NCBI RefSeq assembly: GCF_963422225.1 | Contig: NZ_OY728607.1 | Coordinates: 496,001 to 560,000 of the forward strand | DNA length: 64,000 nucleotides | Direction of reading: 5' to 3' | Source of the DNA: Candidatus Trichorickettsia mobilis | GTDB lineage: Bacteria; Pseudomonadota; Alphaproteobacteria; Rickettsiales; Rickettsiaceae | In this document: positions 54,886 through 64,000 of the stretch, piece by piece | Layout: each line of letters begins with the position of its first letter | Position numbering within the stretch: the stretch's first letter is position 1 | The notes under the pieces: generated by a model | Told to the model about the DNA's origin: nothing | Database searches by the model: none | What the model saw: the letters and a program-made list of their open reading frames with translations, nothing else | Translations under genes and position numbers: made by a program

Positions 54886-55911
54886 CTAACCGACGCTAAT
54901 CGGTAAATTATCAGTATACATCAATACTGACGAAACTAACACCACCCAAAACAATGTTAATGGTAAAAATACTTTCCAACCAAGTCTCATCAACTGATCA
55001 TAACGATATCGTGGCAAGGTCGCACGAATCCATAAAAAACAAAATAGCAATATAGTTACTTTAAAAATAAACCACACTACTCCTGGAATAACTCGTAAAA
55101 TATCCAGATCAAACGGTGGTAAATAACCACCTAAAAAGAAAGTGGTAGTCATTCCACTAACCAAAATCATATTTGCATATTCACCTAAAAAGAATAAAGC
55201 AAAAGCCATTGAGGAATATTCAACATTATAGCCGGCTACAAGCTCTGATTCTGCTTCTGGCAAATCAAATGGTAAGCGATTAGTTTCTGCCAGTACTGAA
55301 ATAAAGAATACTACCGCCATTGGTGCCAGCAATAAGTGCAGCCACCACGGAAAACCGCGCTGCACTTCAACAATTTCAGATAAATTCAAGGTGCCGGTAG
55401 TAAGTAATACCGTAATAATTACCAACCCCATCGATACTTCATATGAAATCATCTGTGCTGACGAACGAATTGCACCTAGAAAAGCATATTTTGAATTACT
55501 GGCCCATCCAGCCATAATAATACCATAGACGCCAAGCGATGATATAGCTAAAATGTAAAGTACACCGACATTAATATTTGCCAGCACCAGATCAGCATCA
55601 AAAGGTATTACCGCCCACCCAATAAGACTTAAAACAAAAGTAATCATCGGCGCTAATATAAAGATTGCTTTATTAGCTGGAGTTGGAACAATGATCTCTT
55701 TGAACATTAACTTGACAGCATCGGCAATAGGCTGCAATAGCCCAAAAGGCCCGACTATATTAGGACCTAACCTCATTTGCATGAGGCCAATAATTCGACG
55801 TTCTGCAAGAGTCAAATAGGCAACACATAATAGTAAAGGTATGGTAATACATACTATACGCACCACTATCATGAGAATAGGAACTATATACTCATAAAAT
55901 AACTCCATCAT
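54886..55911 (-). CDS. nuoH: NADH-quinone oxidoreductase subunit H
   Basis: 341 residues, eight spans. [79 protein letters not shown] and [20 protein letters not shown] are full family signatures. Forms the quinone chamber with NuoB/D. Start overlaps the nuoG stop by 4 nt. Confidence 0.96.
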   Translation of the reverse strand: MMELFYEYIVPILMIVVRIVCITIPLLLCVAYLTLAERRIIGLMQMRLGPNIVGPFGLLQPIADAVKLMFKEIIVPTPANKAIFILAPMITFVLSLIGWAVIPFDADLVLANINVGVLYILAISSLGVYGIIMAGWASNSKYAFLGAIRSSAQMISYEVSMGLVIITVLLTTGTLNLSEIVEVQRGFPWWLHLLLAPMAVVFFISVLAETNRLPFDLPEAESELVAGYNVEYSSMAFALFFLGEYANMILVSGMTTTFFLGGYLPPFDLDILRVIPGVVWFIFKVTILLFCFLWIRATLPRYRYDQLMRLGWKVFLPLTLFWVVLVSSVLMYTDNLPISVG

Positions 55912-57962
55912 GCAACGATCTCCTTATATTGTTGCAATGCTTGCGTACATTTCGCCATCGTTATTGAAGCACGACTAATAGTATCAGTCATGTAATAATT
56001 ACCTTTGATCTTTAAAATAGAATTATTTGATAATTTATCCTTTTTAGAAAATTTTATTACTTTATTTGTAAGCAACTGATCAATATTTGCAAATACTGGA
56101 CACTGCTCTGCTATCTGTTTTCTAATTTCACCTAAATCAGCATGTGCTTGATGAACACCAAGTTGCTCAGCTAGTGCTTGAATAATCACCCAATCGAATT
56201 TAGCTTGATACGGTGGCTGCACTGCTGCTCTAGCTAGTTGCACCCTGCCCTCCAAATTAACGTAAATCGCATCTTGTTCCGTATAGGCAGCTGACGGTAA
56301 AATTACATCAGCCCTGTTCGCTCCAGCGTCACCATGATGCCCTTGATATACTACAAAAGCCTCTCCCAGCTCTTTCATATCAATCTCATCAGCACCTAGC
56401 AAATAAACCAACCGAATCTCTCCAGTTTTTGCTTTTTGTAAAATTTCTTCAACATTATTACCTTTATTGCCTGGAGTAAAACCAATATCTAAGCTTCCTA
56501 CCATCCCAGCATGATTATGCAATATATTAAAACCATTCCAATCTTGACGAACTAATTTATATTGCTCAACAATATCATGAATTATACTCAACAATGCATA
56601 GCCATCATTTCTAGAATAAATGGCGTCTCCGACAATAATCATTGGATATTTTGCATTCTTTAATATTTCAGAAAATTCATGCTTACCAGTAGCAAGCAAT
56701 TTTAGAATATTCGGTTGATTACCAAGCTCCTGAATTTTATAAGTCTGATCATCTACCTCTCCTATTCGAGCTACAACCAACGCTCCTTGTCTTTGCATTT
56801 TACCGATACGTGCGTTTAAAACCGGAGCTGATTGTCTAGGGTTAGCGCCGATCAATAAACAGACATCAGCCTGTTCTATACCTTTGATCGTAGTGTTAAA
56901 TAGATAATTTCCTCTGCTAGAAGCATCAAGCTTATAGCCATATTGATTAGCATCAATATTAAAACAGTTAAACTGCTGTAATAAATTCTTTAATAAAAAC
57001 ATTGGCTCAACTGCCGTTAGCGTGCCAGCTATCGCTGCTATTTTTTCTCCACTAACCATTTTAAAAAATTTCGCCACATGGGATAGCGCCTCATCCCACG
57101 AAGCTTCAACTAATTTGCCTTGTTTTTTAACATATGGACGATCAAGCCTCATATTCTTTAGGCCATCACAAGCAAATCTTGCTTTGTCTGATAGCCATTC
57201 TTCATTAATATCTTCATTTAATTTCGGTAATATTCTCATTACCTCCATCCCTCTGGAATCTATTCTAATATTAGATCCTAAAGCATCAAACACATCAATG
57301 GATTCAGTTTTTGCAAGTTCCCAACTACGAGCTTTAAAAGCATAGGGCTTTGATGTCAGCGCACCGACTGGACAAAGATCAATAATATTGCCCGATAACT
57401 CCGAAGTTAAAGTGCGTTCCAGATAACTAGTGACTTCCATATGTTCACCACGATACAACGCCCCTATTTCTGGTACGCCGGCTACTTCAGTGGCAAATCT
57501 TATACATCTAGTACAATGTATACATCTGGTCATGCTGGTTTTGACCAACGGCCCCATATTTTTATCCTGCACCGACCGCTTATTATCACTGAACCTGTTA
57601 CCGCCACCACGCCCATATTTAAAAGCCTGATCTTGCAAATCACATTCCCCACCCTGATCACAAATAGGACAATCAAGAGGATGATTGATCAGCAGCAGCT
57701 CCATCACTCCTTCTCTTGCCTTTTTTACTTTTGGAGTATTGGTATGGACAACTATACCTTCACTTACTGGCATAGCACATGAAGCAACCAGCTTAGGCGA
57801 TTTTTCCATTTCTACTAAGCACATACGGCAATTACCGGCAATATTTAATCTTTCATGAAAACAGAAATGCGGTATTTCTTTGCCAGCAATTTCACAAGCC
57901 TGCAAAACAGTTATACCATCTTCAACTTCAAGCGCGACGCCGTCAATGACTAGCTTTGGCAT
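55908..57962 (-). CDS. nuoG: NADH-quinone oxidoreductase subunit G
   Basis: 684 residues. N-terminal 2Fe-2[21 protein letters not shown] with VASCAMPV; then the His/Cys 4Fe-4S site [19 protein letters not shown]; then [20 protein letters not shown] and [20 protein letters not shown]. The C-terminal molybdopterin-oxidoreductase-like domain ([40 protein letters not shown]) lacks cofactor binding, as in all NuoG. Short form typical of alphaproteobacteria and mitochondria. nuoA-F are not in the window. Confidence 0.96.
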   Translation of the reverse strand: MPKLVIDGVALEVEDGITVLQACEIAGKEIPHFCFHERLNIAGNCRMCLVEMEKSPKLVASCAMPVSEGIVVHTNTPKVKKAREGVMELLLINHPLDCPICDQGGECDLQDQAFKYGRGGGNRFSDNKRSVQDKNMGPLVKTSMTRCIHCTRCIRFATEVAGVPEIGALYRGEHMEVTSYLERTLTSELSGNIIDLCPVGALTSKPYAFKARSWELAKTESIDVFDALGSNIRIDSRGMEVMRILPKLNEDINEEWLSDKARFACDGLKNMRLDRPYVKKQGKLVEASWDEALSHVAKFFKMVSGEKIAAIAGTLTAVEPMFLLKNLLQQFNCFNIDANQYGYKLDASSRGNYLFNTTIKGIEQADVCLLIGANPRQSAPVLNARIGKMQRQGALVVARIGEVDDQTYKIQELGNQPNILKLLATGKHEFSEILKNAKYPMIIVGDAIYSRNDGYALLSIIHDIVEQYKLVRQDWNGFNILHNHAGMVGSLDIGFTPGNKGNNVEEILQKAKTGEIRLVYLLGADEIDMKELGEAFVVYQGHHGDAGANRADVILPSAAYTEQDAIYVNLEGRVQLARAAVQPPYQAKFDWVIIQALAEQLGVHQAHADLGEIRKQIAEQCPVFANIDQLLTNKVIKFSKKDKLSNNSILKIKGNYYMTDTISRASITMAKCTQALQQYKEIVA

Positions 57963-58202
57963 GGTTATTCCTTAAATTCTTTTTAAGTAACAATGCACAG
58001 AATGTTACATACTTATCTAATATATTAATGATTAACTCAAATTACTCCTATTTTCAAGCACAACCTGTTGCTGCTTATGGTGATTTCTAAATACTATTCG
58101 ATAAACTGTGTAAAATTGTTATTTAGCACTTAATGGCATTATTGCTACCTCGTTTGTAGTAAATATCTTTTTGGCTCCTAGACATTCCGAGTTAGTATCA
58201 AG

Positions 58203-58345
58203 TTAACGTGAGTTGCTAATTAAAATACTTTTTAAACACCACCAGAGGCCAGTTCTAGCCGTCTGAGCTGAAGGAGTGCAAGCTCCACTCGCAATGACAT
58301 AAAAACGGGAGTTTCTGACAATTTTAATTGGCAACTCGCGTAAGT
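58203..58345. repeat. Complete GTGAGTTGCTAATTAAAAT palindromic repeat
   Basis: Left arm TTAACGTGAGTTGCTAATTA, right arm (inverted) ATTTTAATTGGCAACTCGCG; between them GGCCAGTTCTAGCCGTCTGA and a worn GTCATTGCGAG core (CTCGCAATGAC). Most complete copy of the family. Confidence 0.85.
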
Positions 58346-58472
58346 TAAAATGAAGAATTAAAATAGATCACCAAATTAGTTTATAAAATACTTATATTTT
58401 TGTACTACGCTCACCGCATTAAGTTATTTTCATAAGTTAAAGATCTTAAAATATAAGATTAATTAAATTTAA

Positions 58473-58507
58473 TTAACTAATATTAAATTTAATTTAATAT
58501 TAGTTAA
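58473..58507. repeat. 17-bp-arm AT palindrome
   Basis: TTAACTAATATTAAATT, one T, then AATTTAATATTAGTTAA. Possible protein-binding site or cruciform, just before the terminator-like hairpin. Confidence 0.7.
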
Positions 58508-58534
58508 TACAGCTTAGGTAAAGCTGTATTTTCT
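58506..58534 (+). terminator. Terminator-like hairpin upstream of the ankyrin-like gene
   Basis: AATACAGCTT, loop AGGTA, AAGCTGTATT, then TTC. Ten perfect pairs and a short U-run on the + strand. With the gene start at 58564 it could be an attenuator in its leader. Confidence 0.55.
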
Positions 58535-58703
58535 CAACGAATTATAGAATAATTGAATTTATTATGAAAGAAAAACAACTACCACCACACATACAAAAAG
58601 CACTAGACAGTCTTTACGCTCCCACTACCCTCCATTTTAATACTCCTCGCACTATCTTCCTTTTTAATAATAATAATAATCGTATAGACAATTTTTATAT
58701 TGA

Positions 58704-59796
58704 CAGGACTTACGCAAATCGCACGACAGGGCTCTTTAATTCCTGGATTAAATAGTTCCTTAATAACCCGCTCTTTAGCTGATATACGGTGCTAGAAGCA
58801 GCATTTGCAGCTTTTTTCAAACAATTCCAGACCATGATAGCGCAAGCTATATGATTTCTCTGTATTCTTCCTATTCTACATTGGCACTTTTCAATACCGG
58901 TGACTTGCTTGACTTCACGATGAAATTCCTCAATCTTCCACCTGAAGCCATACTCTTGTTGTACAGCATCAAGCGAATTTTGAGCCATGTCGTTTGTGAC
59001 GACATAGTCAGTTCTGTTGGTAGAAACAGTTACTCTGAATAATTTCACTTTATGATCTTTAGGAAATTTATGAATCTTGATAATCTTACCGTTGCTAATA
59101 TCATCAGTACTCCAATCCAAAGAATCAACTCTACAGTAAGCCTTATTACCGTTGCTATCGTCTACTAAACGATTACTTTTGATAGGACAATAGTAATATT
59201 TACCGATAGTTTCTATTTGAAGTAGAATCGAGGTTGTCGCATACCAACTATCCATAAGTACTGTGTTAAATGCAACCTTTTTGCTATAATGAGCATTACG
59301 CAGCATTTCTTTAACGTGATCTATTTTAGTTAAACCGTCTTTATCGGGATTGAATATCCTATAATCTATTATCCAAAACTTATTCTCTTCAGGATTAACA
59401 TAAACACAGGTCACAATACCTATGCCTTTTATTACTTCCTTGGCATTGCCGCTATATTGATACCTGACTTCATCTATATTATTCGAGTAACTTTTATCTA
59501 ATACGCTATCGTCAAATAGCAACTTGCCGTTAGCGCTGAAGATAATCTCTTCTTTACCGTGTTCCCATATTAATCTTGGTGATAATTTAGCATTCGCTAG
59601 ATATCTTCTGACCCTGTCGTCGCTTAAACCTTCTACATGATCAGCAAAATTTGTAATAGTATAATTTGTCTGGCTCGATAATAAATACTGACAATAATCT
59701 ATTCTTGTAGTCATCTTATACTCACAATCTAAATTACATTATACTCCCATAATATCTCGATTCTTATCTAATTTCATTAGTCTTGCGGAAGTCCTG
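58704..59796 (-). mobile_element. IS4/IS701-type insertion sequence (1093 bp)
   Basis: Ends CAGGACTTACGCAA (58704) and, inverted, CAGGACTTCCGCAA (59796), one mismatch. Target duplication ATTGA at 58699-58703 and 59797-59801. Inserted in the ankyrin-like gene. Confidence 0.9.
58710..59714 (-). CDS. IS4/IS701-superfamily transposase
   Basis: 334 residues. DDE core: D69 in LLFDDSVLDKSYS, D155 in VLMDSWYATTSILL, and the E of the YREK-type motif YGFRWKIEEFHREVKQVTGI then EKCQCRIGR. N-terminal FADHVEGLSDDRVRRYLANA is the DNA-binding part. The closing NYLIQELKSPVVRFA reaches within a few bases of the IS end. Intact. Single copy in the window. Confidence 0.88.
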   Translation of the reverse strand: MTTRIDYCQYLLSSQTNYTITNFADHVEGLSDDRVRRYLANAKLSPRLIWEHGKEEIIFSANGKLLFDDSVLDKSYSNNIDEVRYQYSGNAKEVIKGIGIVTCVYVNPEENKFWIIDYRIFNPDKDGLTKIDHVKEMLRNAHYSKKVAFNTVLMDSWYATTSILLQIETIGKYYYCPIKSNRLVDDSNGNKAYCRVDSLDWSTDDISNGKIIKIHKFPKDHKVKLFRVTVSTNRTDYVVTNDMAQNSLDAVQQEYGFRWKIEEFHREVKQVTGIEKCQCRIGRIQRNHIACAIMVWNCLKKAANAASSTVYQLKSGLLRNYLIQELKSPVVRFA

Positions 59797-61064
59797 ATTG
59801 AAAACAATTTTTATAAAACACTAAAATTATTTAGATCTGAATTTTTCTCAGAAATCACAAAATTCATACAAACTGAACCACAAGACAAAGATATTGATAT
59901 TACTAGTTTAGCTTTTCGTCAAAAGTTTATAAAATTCTACATCGTTTCTAAGTTTGATCTTAATAAACTTTTACAGTTCTTTTTATCAATCCCAAACACT
60001 GCTGATGTAATATCACATAAGGAAATAAATTTATTGATACTCAATGGAGCTTCATACGATCATCTTCCACAGATACAACAAGATAAAGCCTGTAGTTTAC
60101 TACTAAAACTAATAGATTCAGATTCTTATACAATTGACCATTTGACTCAAAAAGAACAAATTACTTTGAGCAAAGAGATTATACAATTTCACAACGCCAT
60201 CAACTCTGACCACTTAAACCTTGAGTTAGTAGAAGTAATGTTACAGCAAATGGATACCCAATATTGTGATTATGATATTAGTTTTTATGTAATTTTAGAC
60301 AAACTAGCAGCAAAGAAAAACCAACAGCTACAGAAATTAGTATTTAATAATCTTGAACTAGCTGCTGAAAGAGAGGATTATCAATTAACAAAGAAAATCT
60401 TGCTTAGCACAGAAGACAAAGAGTTAACTCAAACTTCATATATTATAACACTAAATACTGCTATCACAGAAGGAAATATTATCTTACTGCGATTGATAAA
60501 GGCTCTCAATCCAGAAGGTTTAATTAATCTTTTAAATGGCACTAATAAAATTGGTAAACAGCAAGAAGAAAGTCCTTCCTTCTTAATAAATGCTGTAATA
60601 AATTCAGATAAATCTAACAAACATTTAAAATTTTTAAAAAAGTTCTTAATCTATAGAAGATATAGATGTAAATAAAGGTATTGTTGATATCGATGATGAT
60701 ACCATTACACCACTATTATTCAGTATTCCTCAGTCTAAGGTGGAAGCCTTTAAACTACTCTTGCAATGCCCCAATATTAAAGCTGATCCTAAAGAAGTAC
60801 TTAGTACAATCGCCAAGGTATCTGATGAAAATATTCAAAAATCCATGTTTGATATATTTTTAGAAAATGATCAATATATAAGCAGCAAGTTTGAATTATC
60901 TATTAACAATGAAGTTGCAATAAAGTTTTTAGGACAAGATACTAATTATAATGACATGGCAGAGTGATTGAGTTAAAATAATACTTCTATTTTTTATAAT
61001 TTAACTTTATAAATACAAATGCTATTCTAGACGGCATTGAGTTGGATATAATAAATAGGAATCA

Positions 61065-61778
61065 ATGACAACATCAACATATAAGCGAGTATTACTAAAA
61101 GTTTCCGGTGAAGCCTTAATGGGTACCAAGCAATTTGGTCATGATTACAATACCATTAGAGCAATTGCCGATGATATTAAAGCGGTAGTACAGCTTGGTG
61201 TTGAGGTATGTATAGTTGCCGGCGGAGGAAATATCTATCGTGGCAGCGATGCTTCACTACTTGGTATGGAACGAGCTGCAGCTGATTACATGGGCATGCT
61301 AGCCACCATCATTAATGCTTTGGCTTTGCAAAGTATTATGGAAAGCATTAATATTCATACCAGAGTACTTTCTGCCATACCAATGGCCAGTATTTGCGAG
61401 CCCTATATCAGACGTAAAGCCAAACGTCATATGGAAAAAAAACGAGTAGTAATTTTTGCAGCAGGTACCGGTAATCCATTCTTCACTACTGATAGTGCCG
61501 CAGTATTACGAGCAATAGAAATGAATTGCGATTTATTGTTAAAAGGAACACAAGTCGACGGTATATACGATTCTGATCCTCTAAAAAATCCTGATGCTAT
61601 AAAATATGATCGCATCACCTACTCTGATATTCTGAAAGATAATTTACAAGTAATGGATATGGCAGCAATTGCTTTAGCCAGAGAAAATAAGTTGCCAATT
61701 AAAGTGTTTTCCATCAAAGAAAAAGGTAATTTTTTAAAAGTGTTGCAAGGTCAAGGTGACTATACTAAAATTCAGTAA
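61065..61778 (+). CDS. pyrH: UMP kinase PyrH
   Basis: 237 residues, amino-acid-kinase fold. [20 protein letters not shown] (phosphate-binding), [40 protein letters not shown], and [20 protein letters not shown] are the family signatures. Converts UMP to UDP with ATP. Ribosome site AGGAAT before ATG. Followed by frr with a 59-nt gap, the conserved bacterial order (rpsB-tsf-pyrH-frr), although tsf is not directly upstream here. Confidence 0.96.
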   Translation: MTTSTYKRVLLKVSGEALMGTKQFGHDYNTIRAIADDIKAVVQLGVEVCIVAGGGNIYRGSDASLLGMERAAADYMGMLATIINALALQSIMESINIHTRVLSAIPMASICEPYIRRKAKRHMEKKRVVIFAAGTGNPFFTTDSAAVLRAIEMNCDLLLKGTQVDGIYDSDPLKNPDAIKYDRITYSDILKDNLQVMDMAAIALARENKLPIKVFSIKEKGNFLKVLQGQGDYTKIQ

Positions 61779-61837
61779 TCTATACGAGACTAGTCTAATA
61801 ATTTAATACCTATACCACATATTAGGGGATAAAAATC

Positions 61838-62398
61838 ATGGATAAAACAACTATACGCAAAGAATTGACCACCAGGATGGAAGGAGCAATGAAAGTACTA
61901 GATCATGAATTAAAAGGTCTACGTACCGGTAGAGCATCAATAAATCTATTAGATCCGGTAGTTATTGAAGCTTATGGTAATAGAATGCCAATATCTCAGG
62001 TAGCAACGGTATCTACTCCCGATGCAAAAACCATTACTGTGCAGGTTTGGGATAAAACCATGGTCAAAGCAGTGGAAAAAGCTATTACTGAAGCCAATTT
62101 AGGGTTAAACCCATCATCAGACGGGCAGTTGGTACGGATGAGTCTTCCGCCATTAACAGAAGAACGTCGTAAAGAATTGGTTAAGCTTGCGCATAAATAT
62201 GGAGAAAACACTAAAGTATCATTACGTAATGTAAGACGGGATGGTAATGAGGAGCTAAAAAAGCTAGAGAAAAATAGCGAAATTTCTAAAGATGAACATC
62301 ATAATTTATCTGATGATATTCAGAAACTAACTGATGAGTTTAGCAATAAAATTGACTCGTCTATCAAGCAAAAAGAACAGGAAATTTTAACTATTTAA
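61838..62398 (+). CDS. frr: Ribosome recycling factor
   Basis: 186 residues, normal size. [59 protein letters not shown] and [19 protein letters not shown] match RRF throughout. It splits post-termination ribosomes with EF-G. Shine-Dalgarno AGGGGAT before the start. Cotranscribed with pyrH. Confidence 0.97.
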   Translation: MDKTTIRKELTTRMEGAMKVLDHELKGLRTGRASINLLDPVVIEAYGNRMPISQVATVSTPDAKTITVQVWDKTMVKAVEKAITEANLGLNPSSDGQLVRMSLPPLTEERRKELVKLAHKYGENTKVSLRNVRRDGNEELKKLEKNSEISKDEHHNLSDDIQKLTDEFSNKIDSSIKQKEQEILTI

Positions 62399-62457
62399 TG
62401 AATATACAAAAGATGATATAATAATATTTATAGGATTGTTAAAAAAGAATAAAAATT

Positions 62458-62919
62458 ATGGGAATAGCAGGTGCACATAGCTTAGTTAACAAATTAATGA
62501 CAATTGGGCTTACAAACAATCAAGTGGAGTTGGTTACTGAGGTTGTAGATCAGTTTGTTACCAAAAGCGAATTTAACGATATAAGTAAAGTCTTGGTAAC
62601 AAAAGCAGATTTAACTATAGCTACTGCTGAACTTAAGACGGAATTCAAAAGTGATATGGCTGATCTCAGGGCTGAGTTCAAAAGCGATATTGCTGAACTT
62701 AAGACTGAAATTAAAGGCGATATTGCTAATCTTAGAGCCGAATTAAAAAGTGATATGGCTGAACTTAAAACTGAAATTAAAGGAGATATCTCTAATCTCA
62801 GAACTGAATTAAAAAGCGATATTGCTACAATAAAGATTGATATGTTAAAATGGCTATTACCTTTTTTACTAACCATAATTGGATTAGTTATGTCTGTATT
62901 CATAAAATTAATTGTATAA
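62458..62919 (+). CDS. Hendecad coiled-coil protein with C-terminal membrane anchor
   Basis: 153 residues. A short N-terminal helical region (IGLTNNQVELVTEVVDQFVT) is followed by six near-perfect 11-residue repeats from about 60 to 125 (AEFKSDIAELK, TEIKGDIANLR, AELKSDMAELK and so on), encoded by 33-bp tandem repeats, then one membrane span (WLLPFLLTIIGLVMSVFIKL). This is the DUF1640/CCDC90-like layout: a membrane-anchored hendecad stalk. Function unknown. It sits between frr and parC. Confidence 0.65.
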   Translation: MGIAGAHSLVNKLMTIGLTNNQVELVTEVVDQFVTKSEFNDISKVLVTKADLTIATAELKTEFKSDMADLRAEFKSDIAELKTEIKGDIANLRAELKSDMAELKTEIKGDISNLRTELKSDIATIKIDMLKWLLPFLLTIIGLVMSVFIKLIV

Positions 62920-62936
62920 ATTAATCATATACAAAT

Positions 62937-64000
62937 ATGTCAATCCAAAATATTGAATTCACTAACGCTCTATCAGAACGTTACTTATCGTATGCCTTAT
63001 CTACCATCATGTCACGCTCATTGCCTGATGTACGAGATGGCCTAAAGCCAGTGCATCGCAGACTATTATATGCGATGCTCCAATTAAAATTAAATCCAGA
63101 TTCTGCCTATAAAAAATGTGCACGTGTAGTTGGTGATGTTATTGGTAAATATCATCCTCACGGTGACGTTGCGGTATATGATACTCTAGTACGATTAGCA
63201 CAAAATTTTTCTCTACGCTATCCACTAATTGATGGTCAAGGAAATTTTGGTTCAATCGATGGCGATAATCCGGCAGCAATGCGTTATACCGAATCACGGA
63301 TGACTGAAATTTGCACTTTCTTAATGGCCAATATTGATCAAGACACTGTTGATTTTCGCCTAACATATGACGATTCTGACCTTGAGCCAGTATTAATGCC
63401 AGCAATGTTTCCGAACCTATTGGCTAATGGCTCTGAGGGCATTGCGGTAGGCATGGCAACATCCATCCCCTCACATAATCTTCATGAGTTATGCGATGCG
63501 ATGCTACATCTGATCGATAACCCTAAAGCTACTGTACTAGATATTTTAGAGTTTGTGCAAGGACCTGATTTCCCTACCGGTGGCATCATTATTGACGATG
63601 CTAACTCAATTAAACAAAGCTATGCTCTCGGTCGCGGTAGTTTTAAGGTTAGGGCACGTTTTCATACTGAAGCAATTAAAGACGGCAATTATAAAATAAT
63701 AATTAATGAAATTCCTTATCAAGTTCTAAAATCCAAAATTTTAGAACAAATTGCTGCTTTACTTAAAGACAAAAAATTACCGTTAATCACTACTATACGT
63801 GATGAATCAGCAGAAGAAATCAGGATTGTTATTGAAACTAAAGCAAGCTACCCTGCTGAAGCGGTAATGGAGTCGTTATTTAAACTTACTAATCTAGAAT
63901 CAAGAATTCAACTAAACATGAATGTCATCGGTGCTAATCAAATTCCACGAGTAATGAATCTACTCGAAGTATTACAGGAATTTCTAGCCCATCGACAAAA
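62937..64000 (+). CDS. parC: DNA topoisomerase IV subunit A (3' end outside window)
   Basis: Open to the right edge, 354 codons visible. [80 protein letters not shown] (catalytic Tyr117) and [20 protein letters not shown] place it in the GyrA/ParC family; the [22 protein letters not shown] start fits ParC rather than GyrA. It decatenates daughter chromosomes. The residue after HPHGD is Val78, where fluoroquinolone-sensitive enzymes usually have Ser. Confidence 0.93.
   Translation, partial: MSIQNIEFTNALSERYLSYALSTIMSRSLPDVRDGLKPVHRRLLYAMLQLKLNPDSAYKKCARVVGDVIGKYHPHGDVAVYDTLVRLAQNFSLRYPLIDGQGNFGSIDGDNPAAMRYTESRMTEICTFLMANIDQDTVDFRLTYDDSDLEPVLMPAMFPNLLANGSEGIAVGMATSIPSHNLHELCDAMLHLIDNPKATVLDILEFVQGPDFPTGGIIIDDANSIKQSYALGRGSFKVRARFHTEAIKDGNYKIIINEIPYQVLKSKILEQIAALLKDKKLPLITTIRDESAEEIRIVIETKASYPAEAVMESLFKLTNLESRIQLNMNVIGANQIPRVMNLLEVLQEFLAHRQ

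Larger units (their letters stand above)
57963..58560. other. 600-bp repeat-bearing gap upstream of nuoG
   Basis: No gene. It holds a complete GCGAGTTGCCAATTAAAAT palindrome (58203-58345), a 35-bp AT palindrome and a terminator-like hairpin, listed separately. The nuoG promoter should lie within 57970-58150. Confidence 0.5.
58564..60967 (+). pseudogene. Ankyrin-like protein gene, split by IS and frameshifted
   Basis: Before the IS: MKEKQLPPHIQKALDSLYAP through NNRIDNFYIE. After it the same frame resumes at NNFYKTLKLFRSEFFSEITK, runs through IISHKEINLLILNGASYDHL-like text and ILNGASYDHLPQIQQDKACS, to KFLKKFLIYRRYRCK (60675). A one-frame slip near 60650 joins EDIDVNKGIVDIDDDTITPL and LFSIPQSKVEAFKLLLQCPN, an ankyrin-repeat-like segment (TPLL..I...KVEAFKLLLQ). 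Removing the IS restores one frame to 60675, so the IS came into an otherwise readable stretch. Ankyrin proteins of Rickettsiales are often secreted effectors; no proof here. Confidence 0.65.

Noticed and set aside
57022..57782. Several rightward frames of 66-113 codons
   Set aside because: All antisense to nuoG, with no family resemblance.
62550..62903. 117-codon leftward open frame
   Set aside because: Antisense to the hendecad-repeat gene; its length comes from the 33-bp repeats.
1..64000. CRISPR array or rRNA operon
   Set aside because: No regularly spaced identical repeats with unique spacers and no rRNA sequence seen; the only regular tandem repeats are the coding ones at 11740-11800 and 62640-62840.

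Overview
The window looks like the chromosome of an obligate intracellular alphaproteobacterium of the Rickettsiales, most likely Rickettsiaceae. The evidence is the strong AT bias, a Tlc-type ATP/ADP translocase, rickettsial-style gene content (nuoG-N, ruvAB, ftsA, era, pyrH-frr, parC), dispersed palindromic elements of the Rickettsia palindromic element (RPE) type including one inside a protein gene, and heavy loads of insertion sequences and decaying genes. Genus cannot be fixed from the sequence alone; an IS-rich lineage (R. bellii-like, Tisiphia/Megaira-like) fits better than the streamlined spotted-fever or typhus groups.

Layout. 1-1.1 kb: LptC (cut by the window edge) and an Mrp-type antiporter subunit. 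1.3-5.3 kb: one large uncharacterised gene broken by an IS5-like and an IS630 element. 5.4-12.5 kb: accessory region with IS3 debris, a VapBC pair, a serine resolvase, a DEDDh exonuclease, a phage-like protein, an IS630 copy inside a WGR-domain relic, HU, a dps pseudogene and an Rpn-type nuclease. 12.8-17 kb: IS481 relic and an apparently imported operon (alaX, winged-helix regulator, unknown gene, DUF1653-GNAT fusion, APH(9)-like pseudogene). 17.4-25.6 kb: tRNA-Ser(UGA), ftsA, era, uspA, a dicarboxylate/glutamate symporter, cutA, queD, ruvB and ruvA. 25.6-31.8 kb: a candidate structured RNA, then a 3.5 kb IS1595-type transposon with perfect 26-bp ends that carries a one-polypeptide restriction-modification gene, lying between inverted fragments of a P-type ATPase gene. 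32-35 kb: tlc, elbB and a stress-domain membrane protein. 35-38 kb: a resolvase with a res-like site, an IS5-like copy and an IS91-type transposase. 38-47 kb: a TPR/coiled-coil protein, IS630, recO, a solute-binding protein, a gamma-carbonic-anhydrase-like protein and an orphan kdpA. 46.9-58 kb: lptM-like lipoprotein, birA and the complex I block nuoG-H-I-J-K-L-M-N read leftward. 58.5-61 kb: an ankyrin-like gene split by an IS4/IS701-type element. 61-64 kb: pyrH, frr, a hendecad-repeat membrane protein and parC (cut by the right edge).

How it works together. The housekeeping genes cover energy (complex I, ATP import), envelope (LptC, LptM), division (FtsA), ribosome and translation (Era, Frr), pyrimidine nucleotides (PyrH), DNA repair (RuvAB, RecO) and topology (ParC). 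Around them, at least seven IS families and several palindromic repeat families have broken many accessory genes and seeded the intergenic spaces, even between nuo genes and between ruvA and ruvB. The most interesting items are the transposon with a self-contained restriction-modification gene, the RPE inside era whose tips match the ends of the resident IS5-like element, and the unidentified structured RNA candidate near 25.9 kb.
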